A stretch of DNA of 43,048 bases from Paludibacteraceae bacterium (lineage in GTDB: Bacteria; Bacteroidota; Bacteroidia; Bacteroidales; Paludibacteraceae): positions 1 to 43,048 of the forward strand of contig JAKSNF010000018.1 of the NCBI GenBank assembly GCA_024400115.1, in the 5' to 3' direction. Shown here one piece after another: positions 29,142-39,199 of the stretch. Below the pieces are notes generated by a model. That model saw only the letters and a program-made list of their open reading frames with translations, did not search any database and was not told the origin of the DNA. The first letter of the stretch is position 1; each line of letters starts with the position of its first letter. A program made the translations under genes and the position numbers.

Positions 29142-30503
29142 ATGAAGAAGTTCTATGATAGAGCGCAAGAGATGGCGCAACTGAAAGAATTACAACGTCA
29201 ATCGTATTCGGATTATACGCGATTCGTTGTCCTAACCGGTCGTCGGCGTGTGGGAAAGACAAGTCTTGTTTATCGTTTTTTGCAAGAAAACACATCTACG
29301 CCGGGGCTATATTTTTTCGTTGGGCGAAAAACGGAAGCTATGTTAGTAGAGAGTTTTGCGGAGGAGATGCAAACTAAATTAGGGGAATATATTCCTAATT
29401 CAGTTCGCAGTTTCCGTGAACTATTTAGGATGATATTAGAGGTTGCCAAAAGAAGACCCTTTACTCTTTTTATTGATGAGTTTCAAGAATTCGATAATGT
29501 TAATCCCGGAATATTTAGTGATATACAGGAACTGTTAGACGCATATAAAAAAGAAACACATTTGTGTCTCATCGTTTCGGGAAGTATATTTCGGCTGATG
29601 GAGAAGATTTTTAAAGATGAGAACCAACCTCTTTTTGGTAGAGACGATGCTACGATACGTTTGATGCCTTTTTCAACGGATACGATAAAAGAGATTCTTC
29701 ACGATTACAAGCCGAATTATACAGAAGAAGATTTATTAGCACTATGGACGATAACCGGTGGTGTGGCTCGCTATATTGAACTGTTAATGAATAATGGTTG
29801 TACTTCTCTAAAAAAAATGATGCGTTATGTATGTTCCGGAGGAGATAGTTTCTTTGTAGATGAGGGACGAAAAATATTGATTCAAGAGTTTGGCAAACAA
29901 TATGGCACATACTTTAGTATTTTAGGGCAGATTGCTCGTGGTGAAGTGACGCAAGCGCAAATAGAAGGGACTTTGGGCATGCAGAGTTTGGGAGGGCAGT
30001 TGAAGATATTAGAGGAGAGATATGGTATTATTCGTAAAAAACGTCCAATCGGCGCCGGTGAAAATTCGCAGACTGTACGTTATGAAATTCAGGATAACTT
30101 CTTCCGCTTTTGGTTTAGGTACATACAGCGGTATAGTTCGTTGATTGAATTACAAAATATGCCGGCTTTGGAAGAGATAATGTTGGCAGACTATCCTTCT
30201 TTTTCGGGTATAGCATTAGAGCATTGGTTTCGTGCTCAGTTAATAGAAAGTCATCGTTATCAGCGGATTGGAGGATGGTGGTTAGGAAAGGATAGTTGCA
30301 AAAATCAGAAAGGCAATAACGATGAAATGGAGATTGACATCGTGGCAGAAACATTAGATGGCGAGATAGAGGTTTTTGAGGTAAAACGCAACCCGGAGAA
30401 ATATCACGAGACACGATTACGCGAGAAAGTGGAGCATATGCAAAAACATTTGTTTAAGGGGAAAACGATTGCCTTGAAAGGTTTGTCTATGAGAGATATG
30501 TAA
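29142..30503 (+). CDS. AAA-type ATPase with C-terminal DUF234 nuclease-like domain
   Basis: 453 residues. Walker A is LTGRRRVGKTSL, Walker B TLFIDEFQEF, sensor LIVSGSIF. A winged-helix segment follows, then the DUF234 part: YEIQDNFFRFWFRYIQRY, and a PD-(D/E)XK-like core EIDIVAETLDGEIEVFEVKRN with D, E and K. These proteins are common in Bacteroidetes and archaea; their role is unclear, with mobile-element or defence ties suspected. It stands alone with its own promoter between mltG and the glycan cluster. Confidence 0.88.
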   Translation: MKKFYDRAQEMAQLKELQRQSYSDYTRFVVLTGRRRVGKTSLVYRFLQENTSTPGLYFFVGRKTEAMLVESFAEEMQTKLGEYIPNSVRSFRELFRMILEVAKRRPFTLFIDEFQEFDNVNPGIFSDIQELLDAYKKETHLCLIVSGSIFRLMEKIFKDENQPLFGRDDATIRLMPFSTDTIKEILHDYKPNYTEEDLLALWTITGGVARYIELLMNNGCTSLKKMMRYVCSGGDSFFVDEGRKILIQEFGKQYGTYFSILGQIARGEVTQAQIEGTLGMQSLGGQLKILEERYGIIRKKRPIGAGENSQTVRYEIQDNFFRFWFRYIQRYSSLIELQNMPALEEIMLADYPSFSGIALEHWFRAQLIESHRYQRIGGWWLGKDSCKNQKGNNDEMEIDIVAETLDGEIEVFEVKRNPEKYHETRLREKVEHMQKHLFKGKTIALKGLSMRDM

Positions 30504-30518
30504 TACACCAATAAGTCG

Positions 30519-30526
30519 TACCTTTG
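30519..30526 (+). promoter_or_regulatory. -7 box of the glycan cluster
   Basis: TACCTTTG 65 bp before the flippase start; the -33 element is not clear. Genes downstream to 39087 are closely spaced and may depend on it. Confidence 0.55.
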
Positions 30527-30590
30527 CATATCTCGAAGCGGAGTTTCAAGTTATTTCACCCAAGAATATAGAGACGTTTATTTTAGGATA

Positions 30591-31952
30591 ATGGACAAAA
30601 TAGAGAACATAGGAAAAAAAGATATAGCGTGGAGTTATGCCGCTACTATCTTTATGATAGGAGGGTGGGTAATACTGCTTCCGTTTATTCTCAATAAGTT
30701 CTCTTCCGAGACGGTCGGGATTTGGAATATCTTCCAAACCATCTCGATGCTTGTTATGATTTTGGACTTTGGGTTTAGACCTACGTTTGCACGTAATGTG
30801 AGTTACGTGTTCTCGGGTGTGAGTCGTTTGCAGAAGAATGGGGTGGAGCATGTGGAGGAGTCGAGTGAGGTTGACTATTCGCTCTTAAAAGGCACTTTAA
30901 CGGCAATGCGCCGTTTTTATAGGTGGATGGCATTGGGCGCGTTCGCTTTATTGGCCACGCTTGGAACGCTTTATTTCTTGTATTTGATGCGCAAATACTC
31001 GGGAGACCATCAAGACGCTATCATTGCTTGGGTGCTACTCATAGCTATCAGTTGTTATAACCTCTATACGTTGTATTACGATGCGTTATTGTTGGGTAAA
31101 GGGTTCGTTAAGCGCAGCCAACAAATAACGGTTATTGGTCAAGTTTTTTATATCGGTATAGCCATCGGCATGGTTTATGCCGGTTGCGGACTGACGGCTA
31201 TTGTGTCGGCGCAGTTGATAGCTACGGTGATACGACGAGTGCTGATGTATAGGGTTTTCTTCACGTCTCAGATGCAGCAAGCGTTGAAGGAGGCTAAAGA
31301 GCAAGATGCGAAACGGATTTTGAACGCTATTATGCCCAATGCCGTTAAGATTGGTTTGACGCAGTTAGGCGGTTTCTGCGTGACCAAGTCGGCTATTTTT
31401 ATGGGAGGCGCTTTCCTCACGTTGGAGCAAATGGGCTGCTATGGCATAACGGTGCAGGTGATGGACGTGTTGGCGCGTTGTGCTACAATCTATTATCAAT
31501 CGGTAACGCCCAAACTGGCGCAGTATCGGGCACAAAATAACATTGGTGCTTTGCGTGAGCATTACCTTCATAATGTGGCGATTGTTTTGGGTACTTTTGT
31601 CGTAGTGGGTGTGGCGTGGATTTATTTGGGTGATTGGGCATTAGGTGTTATTCATAGTAAGACTGCTTTTGTGTCAACCTCGATGCTGATTGTGATGTTG
31701 GTTATCAATTGGCTAGAGCAGAACCACGCCTCATCAGCAGGTTTCATTATGGCGGATAATAGAATACCGTTCTTTATCCCGTCGTTGGTGAGTGGTGCGG
31801 CAACGATTGTGCTCATGTGGCTCTTTATGGGTGTGCTCGATTGGGGTTTATGGGGAATGATTCTCGCTCCGGGTATAGCGCAATTAGCATATCAAAATTG
31901 GAAGTGGCCAATGGAGGTGATAAAGGAATTGTGGAGTAAAAGAATAGAGTAA
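30591..31952 (+). CDS. Polysaccharide flippase (Wzx/MATE-like)
   Basis: 453 residues with about 12 hydrophobic segments, e.g. SYAATIFMIGGWVILLPFIL, AFALLATLGTLYFLYL, AIVSAQLIATVIRRVL and VVGVAWIYLGDWALGVI. It resembles O-antigen and teichoic-acid export proteins. It should move lipid-linked sugar units across the inner membrane. It is the first gene of the cluster, and the next gene begins directly at its stop (TAAATG). Confidence 0.88.
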   Translation: MDKIENIGKKDIAWSYAATIFMIGGWVILLPFILNKFSSETVGIWNIFQTISMLVMILDFGFRPTFARNVSYVFSGVSRLQKNGVEHVEESSEVDYSLLKGTLTAMRRFYRWMALGAFALLATLGTLYFLYLMRKYSGDHQDAIIAWVLLIAISCYNLYTLYYDALLLGKGFVKRSQQITVIGQVFYIGIAIGMVYAGCGLTAIVSAQLIATVIRRVLMYRVFFTSQMQQALKEAKEQDAKRILNAIMPNAVKIGLTQLGGFCVTKSAIFMGGAFLTLEQMGCYGITVQVMDVLARCATIYYQSVTPKLAQYRAQNNIGALREHYLHNVAIVLGTFVVVGVAWIYLGDWALGVIHSKTAFVSTSMLIVMLVINWLEQNHASSAGFIMADNRIPFFIPSLVSGAATIVLMWLFMGVLDWGLWGMILAPGIAQLAYQNWKWPMEVIKELWSKRIE

Positions 31953-32909
31953 ATGAATGAAATGATGGAAGGACTAAAGATATCAATAGCGTTAACTACT
32001 TTCAATGGTGCTCGTTTCCTACGAGAGCAGTTGGATAGCCTCTATAACCAAACGATGCTTCCGAGTGAAGTAATCGTTTGTGATGATGGTTCGATGGATG
32101 ATACGTTGGCTATTTTGGAGGAATATCACCAAAAACACGGTTTGACCTATTATGTCAATCAACCCTCGTTAGGAATCAATCACAATTTCATAAAAGCGAT
32201 TGAGATGTGTCAGGGCGATTATGTGGCTTTATGCGACCAAGACGATGTGTGGATGCCTGACAAAATAGAAAAGTCATATCAGCAACTGCAACAATGTGAC
32301 AAAGTCCCTGCGGTAGTGAGTACGAGCAAAGTGGATGTCAATGCTCAATTGCAACCGATAAAGATAAAGAGTTACGGGATTGATCAACGCTTATCCTCTT
32401 CGATATTGTTTAATACCTGTTCGCAAGGGTGTACCTTACTATTGAATAAGCGGATGGTAGAGGTGCTCTTGTCGTTAGTGAAACAACATCCCGAGTTATT
32501 GGATTGTACCTATTATGACGCGTTGATTGGCATTATTGCCGCTTCGATAGGGCATAAGATTAACTTACCGGATAGGACGCTCTACTATCGCCATCACGCA
32601 ACTAATGCCGTCGGTAAAGAGCAAATGCGTCATACGCAAAAAGAGTTGATTGCTTTGCGTCCGCGGTATCATTATACCTTGCCCAATGATCGATTGCCGT
32701 GCTTGCAAACGCTTTATCCGCTCATCAAGGAGCAAATAACCAATCCTAATGTGCATCGCTGTTATCAAGAGGCATCGCGTATGCTGAAAACGAATAACTT
32801 ATGGCTCAGCTTATGGCACTTATTATGGATGCACGATGTGTCGCTAAGTAGAAAACTGAGAATCATCGCCTTCTCGGGGTGTAATCAAATACTTCGTTAT
32901 GTTAGCTAA
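31953..32909 (+). CDS. GT2 glycosyltransferase (rhamnosyltransferase-like)
   Basis: 318 residues. GT-A start ISIALTTFNGARFLREQLDSL, then VIVCDDGSMDDT and ALCDQDDVWMPDKI, where the DQD stands for the DxD metal motif. The QDDVW pattern is common in rhamnosyl- or galactofuranosyl-type enzymes. There is no transmembrane helix, so it probably acts at the inner membrane face. Its end overlaps the O-antigen ligase start by 11 bp. Confidence 0.92.
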   Translation: MNEMMEGLKISIALTTFNGARFLREQLDSLYNQTMLPSEVIVCDDGSMDDTLAILEEYHQKHGLTYYVNQPSLGINHNFIKAIEMCQGDYVALCDQDDVWMPDKIEKSYQQLQQCDKVPAVVSTSKVDVNAQLQPIKIKSYGIDQRLSSSILFNTCSQGCTLLLNKRMVEVLLSLVKQHPELLDCTYYDALIGIIAASIGHKINLPDRTLYYRHHATNAVGKEQMRHTQKELIALRPRYHYTLPNDRLPCLQTLYPLIKEQITNPNVHRCYQEASRMLKTNNLWLSLWHLLWMHDVSLSRKLRIIAFSGCNQILRYVS

Positions 32910-34101
32910 CATTAAGATAAAAGACATATTATTTTTCGTCGTCGTTGTGCTGTTGTGGTTCACGGCTTATGCTCATTATCAAGGTGAAAGCATGAATCAT
33001 TTGGCGTTATATGTAGTGACGCCGTTGGCGGTACTGCTGACGATGGTGTACCGATTCTCTTTCCGTGTAGGACGCTGGTTTGGCATACTGATGATTTTGT
33101 ATATTTGGGTGGGATTAATGTCTTTTTTCGCGTTTGATAGAGGTGTGGCGATGGAAGAAATGCACCGCATATTAGGTTGCATTTTGTTTAGTTTTATTGT
33201 GGCATCTTTGGCACAGGAAAGGAAGCATGTGACGTGGCTTTATTTGCTATACGTGATTTTGTTTGCTTGTGCTATCGGTTATGCTCAACGAGAGATATTG
33301 CCTTATATTACTTTAGGAGAGGGGCGTGTAACCGATGACAATCTCAATGCTAACACTTTGGCTTATTACACGTTCTTCTATTCTTTTATAACGTTTCTTT
33401 TGGGTGAGATAGCCCAAAAAACAAAATGGAAAACGTTTTGGCATATTGTTTTCTTTTCTTCTATTCCCATCATTTATGGTGTAGCTATAGCCACTGCGTC
33501 CCGACAGGTGTTTGTTATTTGTGCTCCAATGGTCGCACTCATGTTGGTCTATCGCTATCTCATTAACAAAGCGACCCCCAAGTGGCAAAAATGGGTCAGT
33601 ATCATTGTTATTGTGATTGCCTTAGCAGGTGTCGTTCCAAAGGCGTTAGAGATATACCAAGGGAGTGAACTTAGTGCTCGAAACGAGATGTCCGTTAAAG
33701 ATGATGAGCGTATGGTTCTACTAAAGGAGTCTATTCAAGTTGGTTGTGAACATCCGCTTTTTGGTGTGGGACCGGGTAATTTCCGTTTATTCTCATCGCC
33801 TCATTTATTCTCTCATAATACATACACGGAGTTATTTGCTAATACGGGAATCATCGGAGCATTGATTTATATCTTTATGGTGTGCGCGTTCTGTTGGGTC
33901 AATTGGAAACGATGGAGGCAAACGCACGATTCGTTGTGCTTCAGCTTCCTACTATTTGGATGTTTTTATGCGCTATATCAATTCTTTTATGTCTTTTATG
34001 CAGATAACTGGTTGATTAGTTTCTTTATTTTAGTTTGTACCCATAGTGACGTTTATTATAATGACTGTTATGCGAATACTACAGATACACACAGCGCTTA
34101 A
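32899..34101 (+). CDS. O-antigen ligase/polymerase (Wzy_C family)
   Basis: 400 residues, about ten transmembrane segments. The Wzy_C region carries HPLFGVGPGNF and HLFSHNTYTELFANTGIIGALIY, the H-x-x-x-x-x-x-x-G pattern of this family. It either polymerises repeat units or ligates them to lipid A core; sequence alone cannot tell. It overlaps genes on both sides. Confidence 0.88.
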   Translation: MLANIKIKDILFFVVVVLLWFTAYAHYQGESMNHLALYVVTPLAVLLTMVYRFSFRVGRWFGILMILYIWVGLMSFFAFDRGVAMEEMHRILGCILFSFIVASLAQERKHVTWLYLLYVILFACAIGYAQREILPYITLGEGRVTDDNLNANTLAYYTFFYSFITFLLGEIAQKTKWKTFWHIVFFSSIPIIYGVAIATASRQVFVICAPMVALMLVYRYLINKATPKWQKWVSIIVIVIALAGVVPKALEIYQGSELSARNEMSVKDDERMVLLKESIQVGCEHPLFGVGPGNFRLFSSPHLFSHNTYTELFANTGIIGALIYIFMVCAFCWVNWKRWRQTHDSLCFSFLLFGCFYALYQFFYVFYADNWLISFFILVCTHSDVYYNDCYANTTDTHSA

Positions 34102-35140
34102 TACGGGAGGTATAGAGACTTTTGTTGCTTCATTGGCGAATGAATTATCGTCACAGGGGCATGAGGTGCATGTTTGCAGTATCTTTGAGCCAACAAAAGA
34201 TGCCGTATGCTGGAATCGTTTGAACGAGAAGATTATCCGTCATACGTTAGGCAAACGCAAATGTGGCTTTTCGATAAAGGAGCCGATGGCTGTCTATCGC
34301 TTGATTCGTAGGTTACGTCCGGAAGTGGTGCATGTCCATGGATTTATTGCGTATTACCTATTATCTATTTTGCTGCTGCATCGGTCGGTGAGATTTGTAT
34401 ATACTGTTCATAATGACGCAGCCAAGGAAGGCAACCAATGGGACGAACGATTGCGCAAACTGAAACAGATGATATTCGCTCGTCAATGGGCAGCTGCGGT
34501 GACCATATCGAAGGAGTCAGATACTTCGTTTGAATCTTATTATGGCGATAGCAATAGGACATTGATATATAATGGAATAAGTATTCCTGCGTTTCCTACC
34601 ATCAAAAAGGAGGATTTTCTCTTTATTAACCCGGGACGAATAACTGAACAAAAAAACCAAGTGATGTTATGCAGGGTCTTTGACAGATTAATCAAAGAGG
34701 GATTTCCTATTCATTTGTTTATTGCCGGAGATAAACAAGATGAGACAATCTTCACTCAAATGCAACCTTATTTTGGTTCGCAATTAGAGTATATCGGTTG
34801 CCGTTCAGATATTCCTCAACTGATGGCAAAATCGGGCGCAATGTGTCTTCCCTCGTTATGGGAGGGTATGCCGATTACCTTATTAGAAGCCTTAGCTTGT
34901 GGTTGTATTCCTATTTGCACGCCGGTAGGAGGAATAAAGGATGTGCTCATAGACGGAGAGAACGGACTAATGACTACGCAAGTGGATGAGGTGGAGTACT
35001 ATCAGAAAGTGTTGCAGTATATACAACTGACAGACACCCAACGCGCTCAAATGCGAGAGCAGGCTCGCCAAACGGCAGAGCAGTTCTCAATGGAACAGAC
35101 AGCAAAACAATATTTAAGATTATACAATCAAAAAGAATGA
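34070..35140 (+). CDS. GT4-family glycosyltransferase
   Basis: 356 residues from ATG 34070 (MRILQIHTALNTGGIETF); ATG 34061 and GTG 34046 are alternatives. GT-B fold: N-terminal GGIETFV loop, C-terminal INPGRITEQKNQVMLCRVF, CLPSLWEGMPITLLEALACG and PVGGIKDVL with the E-x7-E region. Typical of capsule or LPS sugar transfer. It overlaps the ligase by about 32 bp and the CotH gene by 4 bp. Confidence 0.94.
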   Translation: MRILQIHTALNTGGIETFVASLANELSSQGHEVHVCSIFEPTKDAVCWNRLNEKIIRHTLGKRKCGFSIKEPMAVYRLIRRLRPEVVHVHGFIAYYLLSILLLHRSVRFVYTVHNDAAKEGNQWDERLRKLKQMIFARQWAAAVTISKESDTSFESYYGDSNRTLIYNGISIPAFPTIKKEDFLFINPGRITEQKNQVMLCRVFDRLIKEGFPIHLFIAGDKQDETIFTQMQPYFGSQLEYIGCRSDIPQLMAKSGAMCLPSLWEGMPITLLEALACGCIPICTPVGGIKDVLIDGENGLMTTQVDEVEYYQKVLQYIQLTDTQRAQMREQARQTAEQFSMEQTAKQYLRLYNQKE

Positions 35141-37494
35141 TGAAAAAGCATGTATTATTAGTAAGTTTACTTTTATTTTGTGTTACTATTAGAGGTCAAT
35201 TAGTAATTAATGAACTGATGCAATCGAATATAGATTGTATCATGGATGATCTGAATGAGTTTCCTGATTCGTGGGTAGAATTATACAACACGACGGCTCA
35301 AGATGTTTCCCTATCCGATTATGCAATCGGCGTTAAAGCATCTGCAAAAAAAGCATATTCGCTGCCAGAACAAACCATTCCGGCTAATGGCTATGTTGTA
35401 ATCTATTGCGACAAAGAGGAACAAGGTCTGCATGCAGATTTTCGCTTAGAATCGGGCAAAGATGGTTGCGTATATTTGTTTAAGAACGGAACGCCGATAG
35501 ATTCGCTTGTGGCTATGAAAAAGCAACCTGCTCCCAATATTGCGTACGGCAGAAAAACAGATGGCGCAGACGATTGGGGCTACCAAGCAGTTCCAACTCC
35601 GGGACAAACCAACTGTGGCAAAGTATATAAGAAGTGTTTGGATAATCCGGTTATCACCCCGCGTGGTCAAGTGCTCACATCTAAACAGAATATACAAATC
35701 ACGATAAGTTTGCCTGAAGGAGCGCCGGATAATGCGGTTATTCGTTATACGTTGGATGGTAGTGAACCTCAAGCCAATAGTTTGGTGTATGCAGCCCCCC
35801 TAAACGTAGATACAACAACCATCTTACGTGCCAAATTATTTGCTGATGGCTATTTATCACCTCGTTCTACAACGGAATCTTATATTTATCTTAATCGTGA
35901 GATGACATTACCCGTGCTTTCCATCGTTACAAATGATGACTATTTTTACGATACTAAAATAGGCATCTATGTGGAAGGTGACTATACACCGGGAACTCCC
36001 AACTATACGTATAATTGGCGTCGTCCTTGCAACTTTGAGTTGTTCGATAGTCCTTTGTCTGAAAGTTCGTTGAACCAACTATGCGAAACACGAGTACATG
36101 GAGGGGCTTCACGTGCACGTAAACTTCGATCTCTTGATCTGTATGCCAATAAGCGTTTTGGAGAGAAGCGATTTGATTATGAGTTCTTCCCCGACCAGAA
36201 ACCCGGATTAACCAACTTCAAATCCATTACTCTCCGCAATGCGGGCAATGACTTTCATTACCTGTATATGCGAGATGCAGTTATACAACGTACAATGGGA
36301 CAACATGCTGATATAGATTGGCAAGCATACAAACCCACTATTATTTTTATCAATGGTAAATATAAGGGAATCATCAATATCCGTGAACGTTCTAACGAGG
36401 ACTATGTTTATTCCAACTACAACGAGTTAGAGGATATAACAATGGTCGAGAACTATTATGAATTGAAATCGGGAAACCAACAGGATTGGGTTCAATTTCG
36501 TAATTTCTTCCACACTCAAGGGCATAGTTACGAAGAATATGACCAAATCATGGATTGTGAAGAGATTATGAATGTCTATGGTATGAATATCTACTTTAAT
36601 AATTTAGATTTTCCTGCCAATAATGTTGTGTTATGGTGCCCGGAGGAGGAGCAAGAGAACCTCCCCAAGAAATGGAGAATGGTGGCAAAAGACACCGATT
36701 ATGGATTGGGTATCTATGATATTCCTGCTGATTATGATTATTTCCGCTGGCTTTATGATAATCAATATGACCCCGACCATAGTTGGGGCAATGTTCCTCA
36801 GCATACTGAATTTATTCGCTATGCGTTAGAAGACTCCATCTTCCGTCATCGGTTCATAGATAAATTGGCAATTTACATGGGTGATTTTATGAATAATGCC
36901 GGTATTACTGCTATGGTCGATTCGATGGTGGAAGCAATTACCTACGAGTATCCTCATCATGCTGAACTATATGGCTTGTTTGAGTTTGAAATGAGCCAAG
37001 AGATTGTCAAGAATTGGTTAGGGAAGCGTGATAGCGTCATGTATGTTAACATGGGGAATTTCTATCATTTAGGCTCTCCTATCCCCATGACTATCAGTAT
37101 AGATTCCTCGTCTTTGAATGTCCAAGAATTGCAACTGATGTTTAATCAGATTACTCTATCTAAACCTTCTTGGAACGGGCAGTTTTATGCGAATCGCCCC
37201 ATTCAAATAGTGGCTTCTAATCAAGATGAAGCATTGCAAGATGCGGCGTGGAAGATTACTTATACGAAAGATAATACCGAGTATAATCAGGTGATAGAAG
37301 GTCGTACTTGTCAATGGGAGATACCGGATAATTGTTCGTCTGTTCGTATTATATTGTGTGATAAGAATACAACGTCATTCTCACAACCGAATATAAAGGA
37401 ACATATCCGTTTGACCAAACAATTGGAAAACAATAAAGTCGTTATTATCCGCAATAATAAGAGATATTCAGTTCTTGGAAATGAAATAAGATAA
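35137..37494 (+). CDS. Secreted lamin-tail / CotH-kinase protein
   Basis: 785 residues. Signal peptide MMKKHVLLVSLLLFCVTIRG; lamin-tail domain at about 20-155 (LVINELMQSN, DSWVELYNTT, GYVVIYCD, LFKNGTPIDSLV); chitobiase-like domain at about 170-260 (IRYTLDGSEPQANSLVYAAPL); CotH region at about 265-660 (NGKYKGIINIRERSNEDYV, WRMVAKDTDYGLGIYD). The CotH fold resembles protein kinases and phosphorylates spore-coat proteins in Bacillus. The end NNKVVIIRNNKRYSVLGNEI resembles short C-terminal tails of surface proteins in Bacteroidetes, possibly type IX secretion. It lies inside the glycan cluster, overlapping the GT4 gene. Confidence 0.88.
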   Translation: MMKKHVLLVSLLLFCVTIRGQLVINELMQSNIDCIMDDLNEFPDSWVELYNTTAQDVSLSDYAIGVKASAKKAYSLPEQTIPANGYVVIYCDKEEQGLHADFRLESGKDGCVYLFKNGTPIDSLVAMKKQPAPNIAYGRKTDGADDWGYQAVPTPGQTNCGKVYKKCLDNPVITPRGQVLTSKQNIQITISLPEGAPDNAVIRYTLDGSEPQANSLVYAAPLNVDTTTILRAKLFADGYLSPRSTTESYIYLNREMTLPVLSIVTNDDYFYDTKIGIYVEGDYTPGTPNYTYNWRRPCNFELFDSPLSESSLNQLCETRVHGGASRARKLRSLDLYANKRFGEKRFDYEFFPDQKPGLTNFKSITLRNAGNDFHYLYMRDAVIQRTMGQHADIDWQAYKPTIIFINGKYKGIINIRERSNEDYVYSNYNELEDITMVENYYELKSGNQQDWVQFRNFFHTQGHSYEEYDQIMDCEEIMNVYGMNIYFNNLDFPANNVVLWCPEEEQENLPKKWRMVAKDTDYGLGIYDIPADYDYFRWLYDNQYDPDHSWGNVPQHTEFIRYALEDSIFRHRFIDKLAIYMGDFMNNAGITAMVDSMVEAITYEYPHHAELYGLFEFEMSQEIVKNWLGKRDSVMYVNMGNFYHLGSPIPMTISIDSSSLNVQELQLMFNQITLSKPSWNGQFYANRPIQIVASNQDEALQDAAWKITYTKDNTEYNQVIEGRTCQWEIPDNCSSVRIILCDKNTTSFSQPNIKEHIRLTKQLENNKVVIIRNNKRYSVLGNEIR

Positions 37495-37506
37495 ATCAAT
37501 CATTGC

Positions 37507-38298
37507 ATGAATATATCTGTCATCATACCAACCTATCGTCCGCAAGGCTACTTATGGCAATGTTTGGACTCGTTAGTGGCTCAGACATTAAACAAGGAAT
37601 GTTTTGAAGTCATCCTTGTGTTAAATGGCTGCAAGGCTCCGTGGTATGAGGATATTCAAGACTATATTGCTAAGCAAAATCATCATATTGTACTATTGCA
37701 TACAGAGCAATCCGGCGTGAGCAATGCACGAAATATGGCGTTGGATGTGGCAAGGGGCGAATACATCACGTTCGTAGATGATGATGATTATCTATCTCCA
37801 TCTTATTTGGAAGAATTGCTATCGGTTGCATCGCCTACCCATTTGGCTTTGAGTAATTCGATTGCCATAGATGAGTCTTTGTCTCCAATCGCATCGGTGT
37901 ATGAGCAATCGTATAATCGTTTGTCAAAACAAGGGGATATGCCTTTTCAACGTGCCCGTAAGTTCTTTTCCGGACCATGGATGAAACTGATTCATCGAGA
38001 TATGATAGGTTCACGACGTTTTGATATTCAATTTAAGAATGGTGAAGATGCGTTATTTATGTTTCTTATTTCGGATCGTTTTCAAACGGTTTCTTTTACA
38101 TCGCCTAAGGCTATCTACTATCGGCGTATGCGAACCGGCGGTGCGCATATGATGTCCTTTAGTCAAACATGGTGCAATGCAATGAGATTGATGCGTGCCT
38201 ATTCGTCTATATATTGGAAACACCCACGTGAATATTCCTTCCGTTTTTATACGACTCGCCTATTGGGAGCTATACACCAAATAATTGATTCTATGTAA
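37507..38298 (+). CDS. GT2 glycosyltransferase
   Basis: 263 residues. ISVIIPTYRPQGYLWQCLDSL, FEVILVLNGC, GVSNARNMALDVARGEYITFVDDDDYLSP (DDD metal motif) and a middle GPWMKLI / FKNGEDALFMF acceptor part. It is short, with little beyond the GT-A core. It follows the CotH gene by 12 bp and precedes another GT2 by 6 bp. Confidence 0.93.
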   Translation: MNISVIIPTYRPQGYLWQCLDSLVAQTLNKECFEVILVLNGCKAPWYEDIQDYIAKQNHHIVLLHTEQSGVSNARNMALDVARGEYITFVDDDDYLSPSYLEELLSVASPTHLALSNSIAIDESLSPIASVYEQSYNRLSKQGDMPFQRARKFFSGPWMKLIHRDMIGSRRFDIQFKNGEDALFMFLISDRFQTVSFTSPKAIYYRRMRTGGAHMMSFSQTWCNAMRLMRAYSSIYWKHPREYSFRFYTTRLLGAIHQIIDSM

Positions 38299-38304
38299 AA
38301 TAAA

Positions 38305-39087
38305 ATGAAAACGCCTATTGTCTCTATTATCATGCCCTGTTACAATTCTACGGCCTATATTCAGGAAGCCGTAGAATCAGTCATCGCCCAAACATTCTCG
38401 GATTGGGAGCTTATTATCGTGGATGATTGCAGCACGGATCCTAAAATGGCATCATTGTTGCAAACTATTGCTTCTCAAGACACACGAATCTCATTTCATA
38501 CATTAGAACATAATTCTGGGCCGGGTGCCGCACGTAATCTTGGAATAAAAATGGCCAAGGGGAGGTTTATTGCTTTCTTGGACAGTGATGACTATTGGTA
38601 TCCTCATAAATTAAGTGAACAACTTATGTTTATGCAGCAATATCAATTTCCATTTACCTGTACATACTATGAGTTTTGTAACGCTACTTTAGATGCAGAT
38701 CATATTGTTACATTGCCTTCCAAATTAAATTATCAAGACATATTGAAAGGATTTGCAGTTGGACTACAAGGAACGATGATTGATACCCATTTCTTTGGGA
38801 AAACATATATGCCGGAAACGTACCATGCCGAAGATTGGCAACTATGGTTACAACTACTGAAGAAAACAGACTATTTATATGTTTATCCACAAATATGTTG
38901 GAAATATAGACGTACAAAAACATCCACCAACAGCAATAAAATTGGCACCGCTATAAATGTTATCAAAGTGTACCAAAAAGAATGTAACAAGAGTTTTATT
39001 AGCGCATTTTTTATGTTACTATTCAAATATATACCACATTATATTCACAGAAAAAGAAAAATGACAAATAAATTTGCACATTTGTAA
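38305..39087 (+). CDS. GT2 glycosyltransferase
   Basis: 260 residues. VSIIMPCYNSTAYIQEAVESV, LIIVDDCSTD, GPGAARNLGIKMAKGRFIAFLDSDDYWYPHKL and AEDWQLWLQLLKK. It matches the teichuronic-acid or capsule type of GT2. It is the last gene of the cluster, and a new promoter for the next gene overlaps its end. AT content rises at its 3' end. Confidence 0.93.
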   Translation: MKTPIVSIIMPCYNSTAYIQEAVESVIAQTFSDWELIIVDDCSTDPKMASLLQTIASQDTRISFHTLEHNSGPGAARNLGIKMAKGRFIAFLDSDDYWYPHKLSEQLMFMQQYQFPFTCTYYEFCNATLDADHIVTLPSKLNYQDILKGFAVGLQGTMIDTHFFGKTYMPETYHAEDWQLWLQLLKKTDYLYVYPQICWKYRRTKTSTNSNKIGTAINVIKVYQKECNKSFISAFFMLLFKYIPHYIHRKRKMTNKFAHL

Positions 39088-39104
39088 AAAAAGTTGTACC
39101 TTTG
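39074..39104 (+). promoter_or_regulatory. Promoter of the DUF4143-type ATPase
   Basis: TTG (39074-39076), 20 nt, TACCTTTG (39097-39104). The -33 element falls inside the preceding GT2 gene. Confidence 0.75.
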
Positions 39105-39199
39105 CAGCGTGAATCTGTTGTGTGTGGACAACACTTTTATAAAAATTTTGATTAACATAGACAACATTTAAGTTATTATTCTATTAAAGATTGAGCGTT

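Noticed and set aside
30591..39087. A complete capsule/O-antigen locus
   Set aside because: No initial sugar-phosphate transferase, chain-length regulator or sugar-nucleotide synthesis genes are present, so the set is partial.
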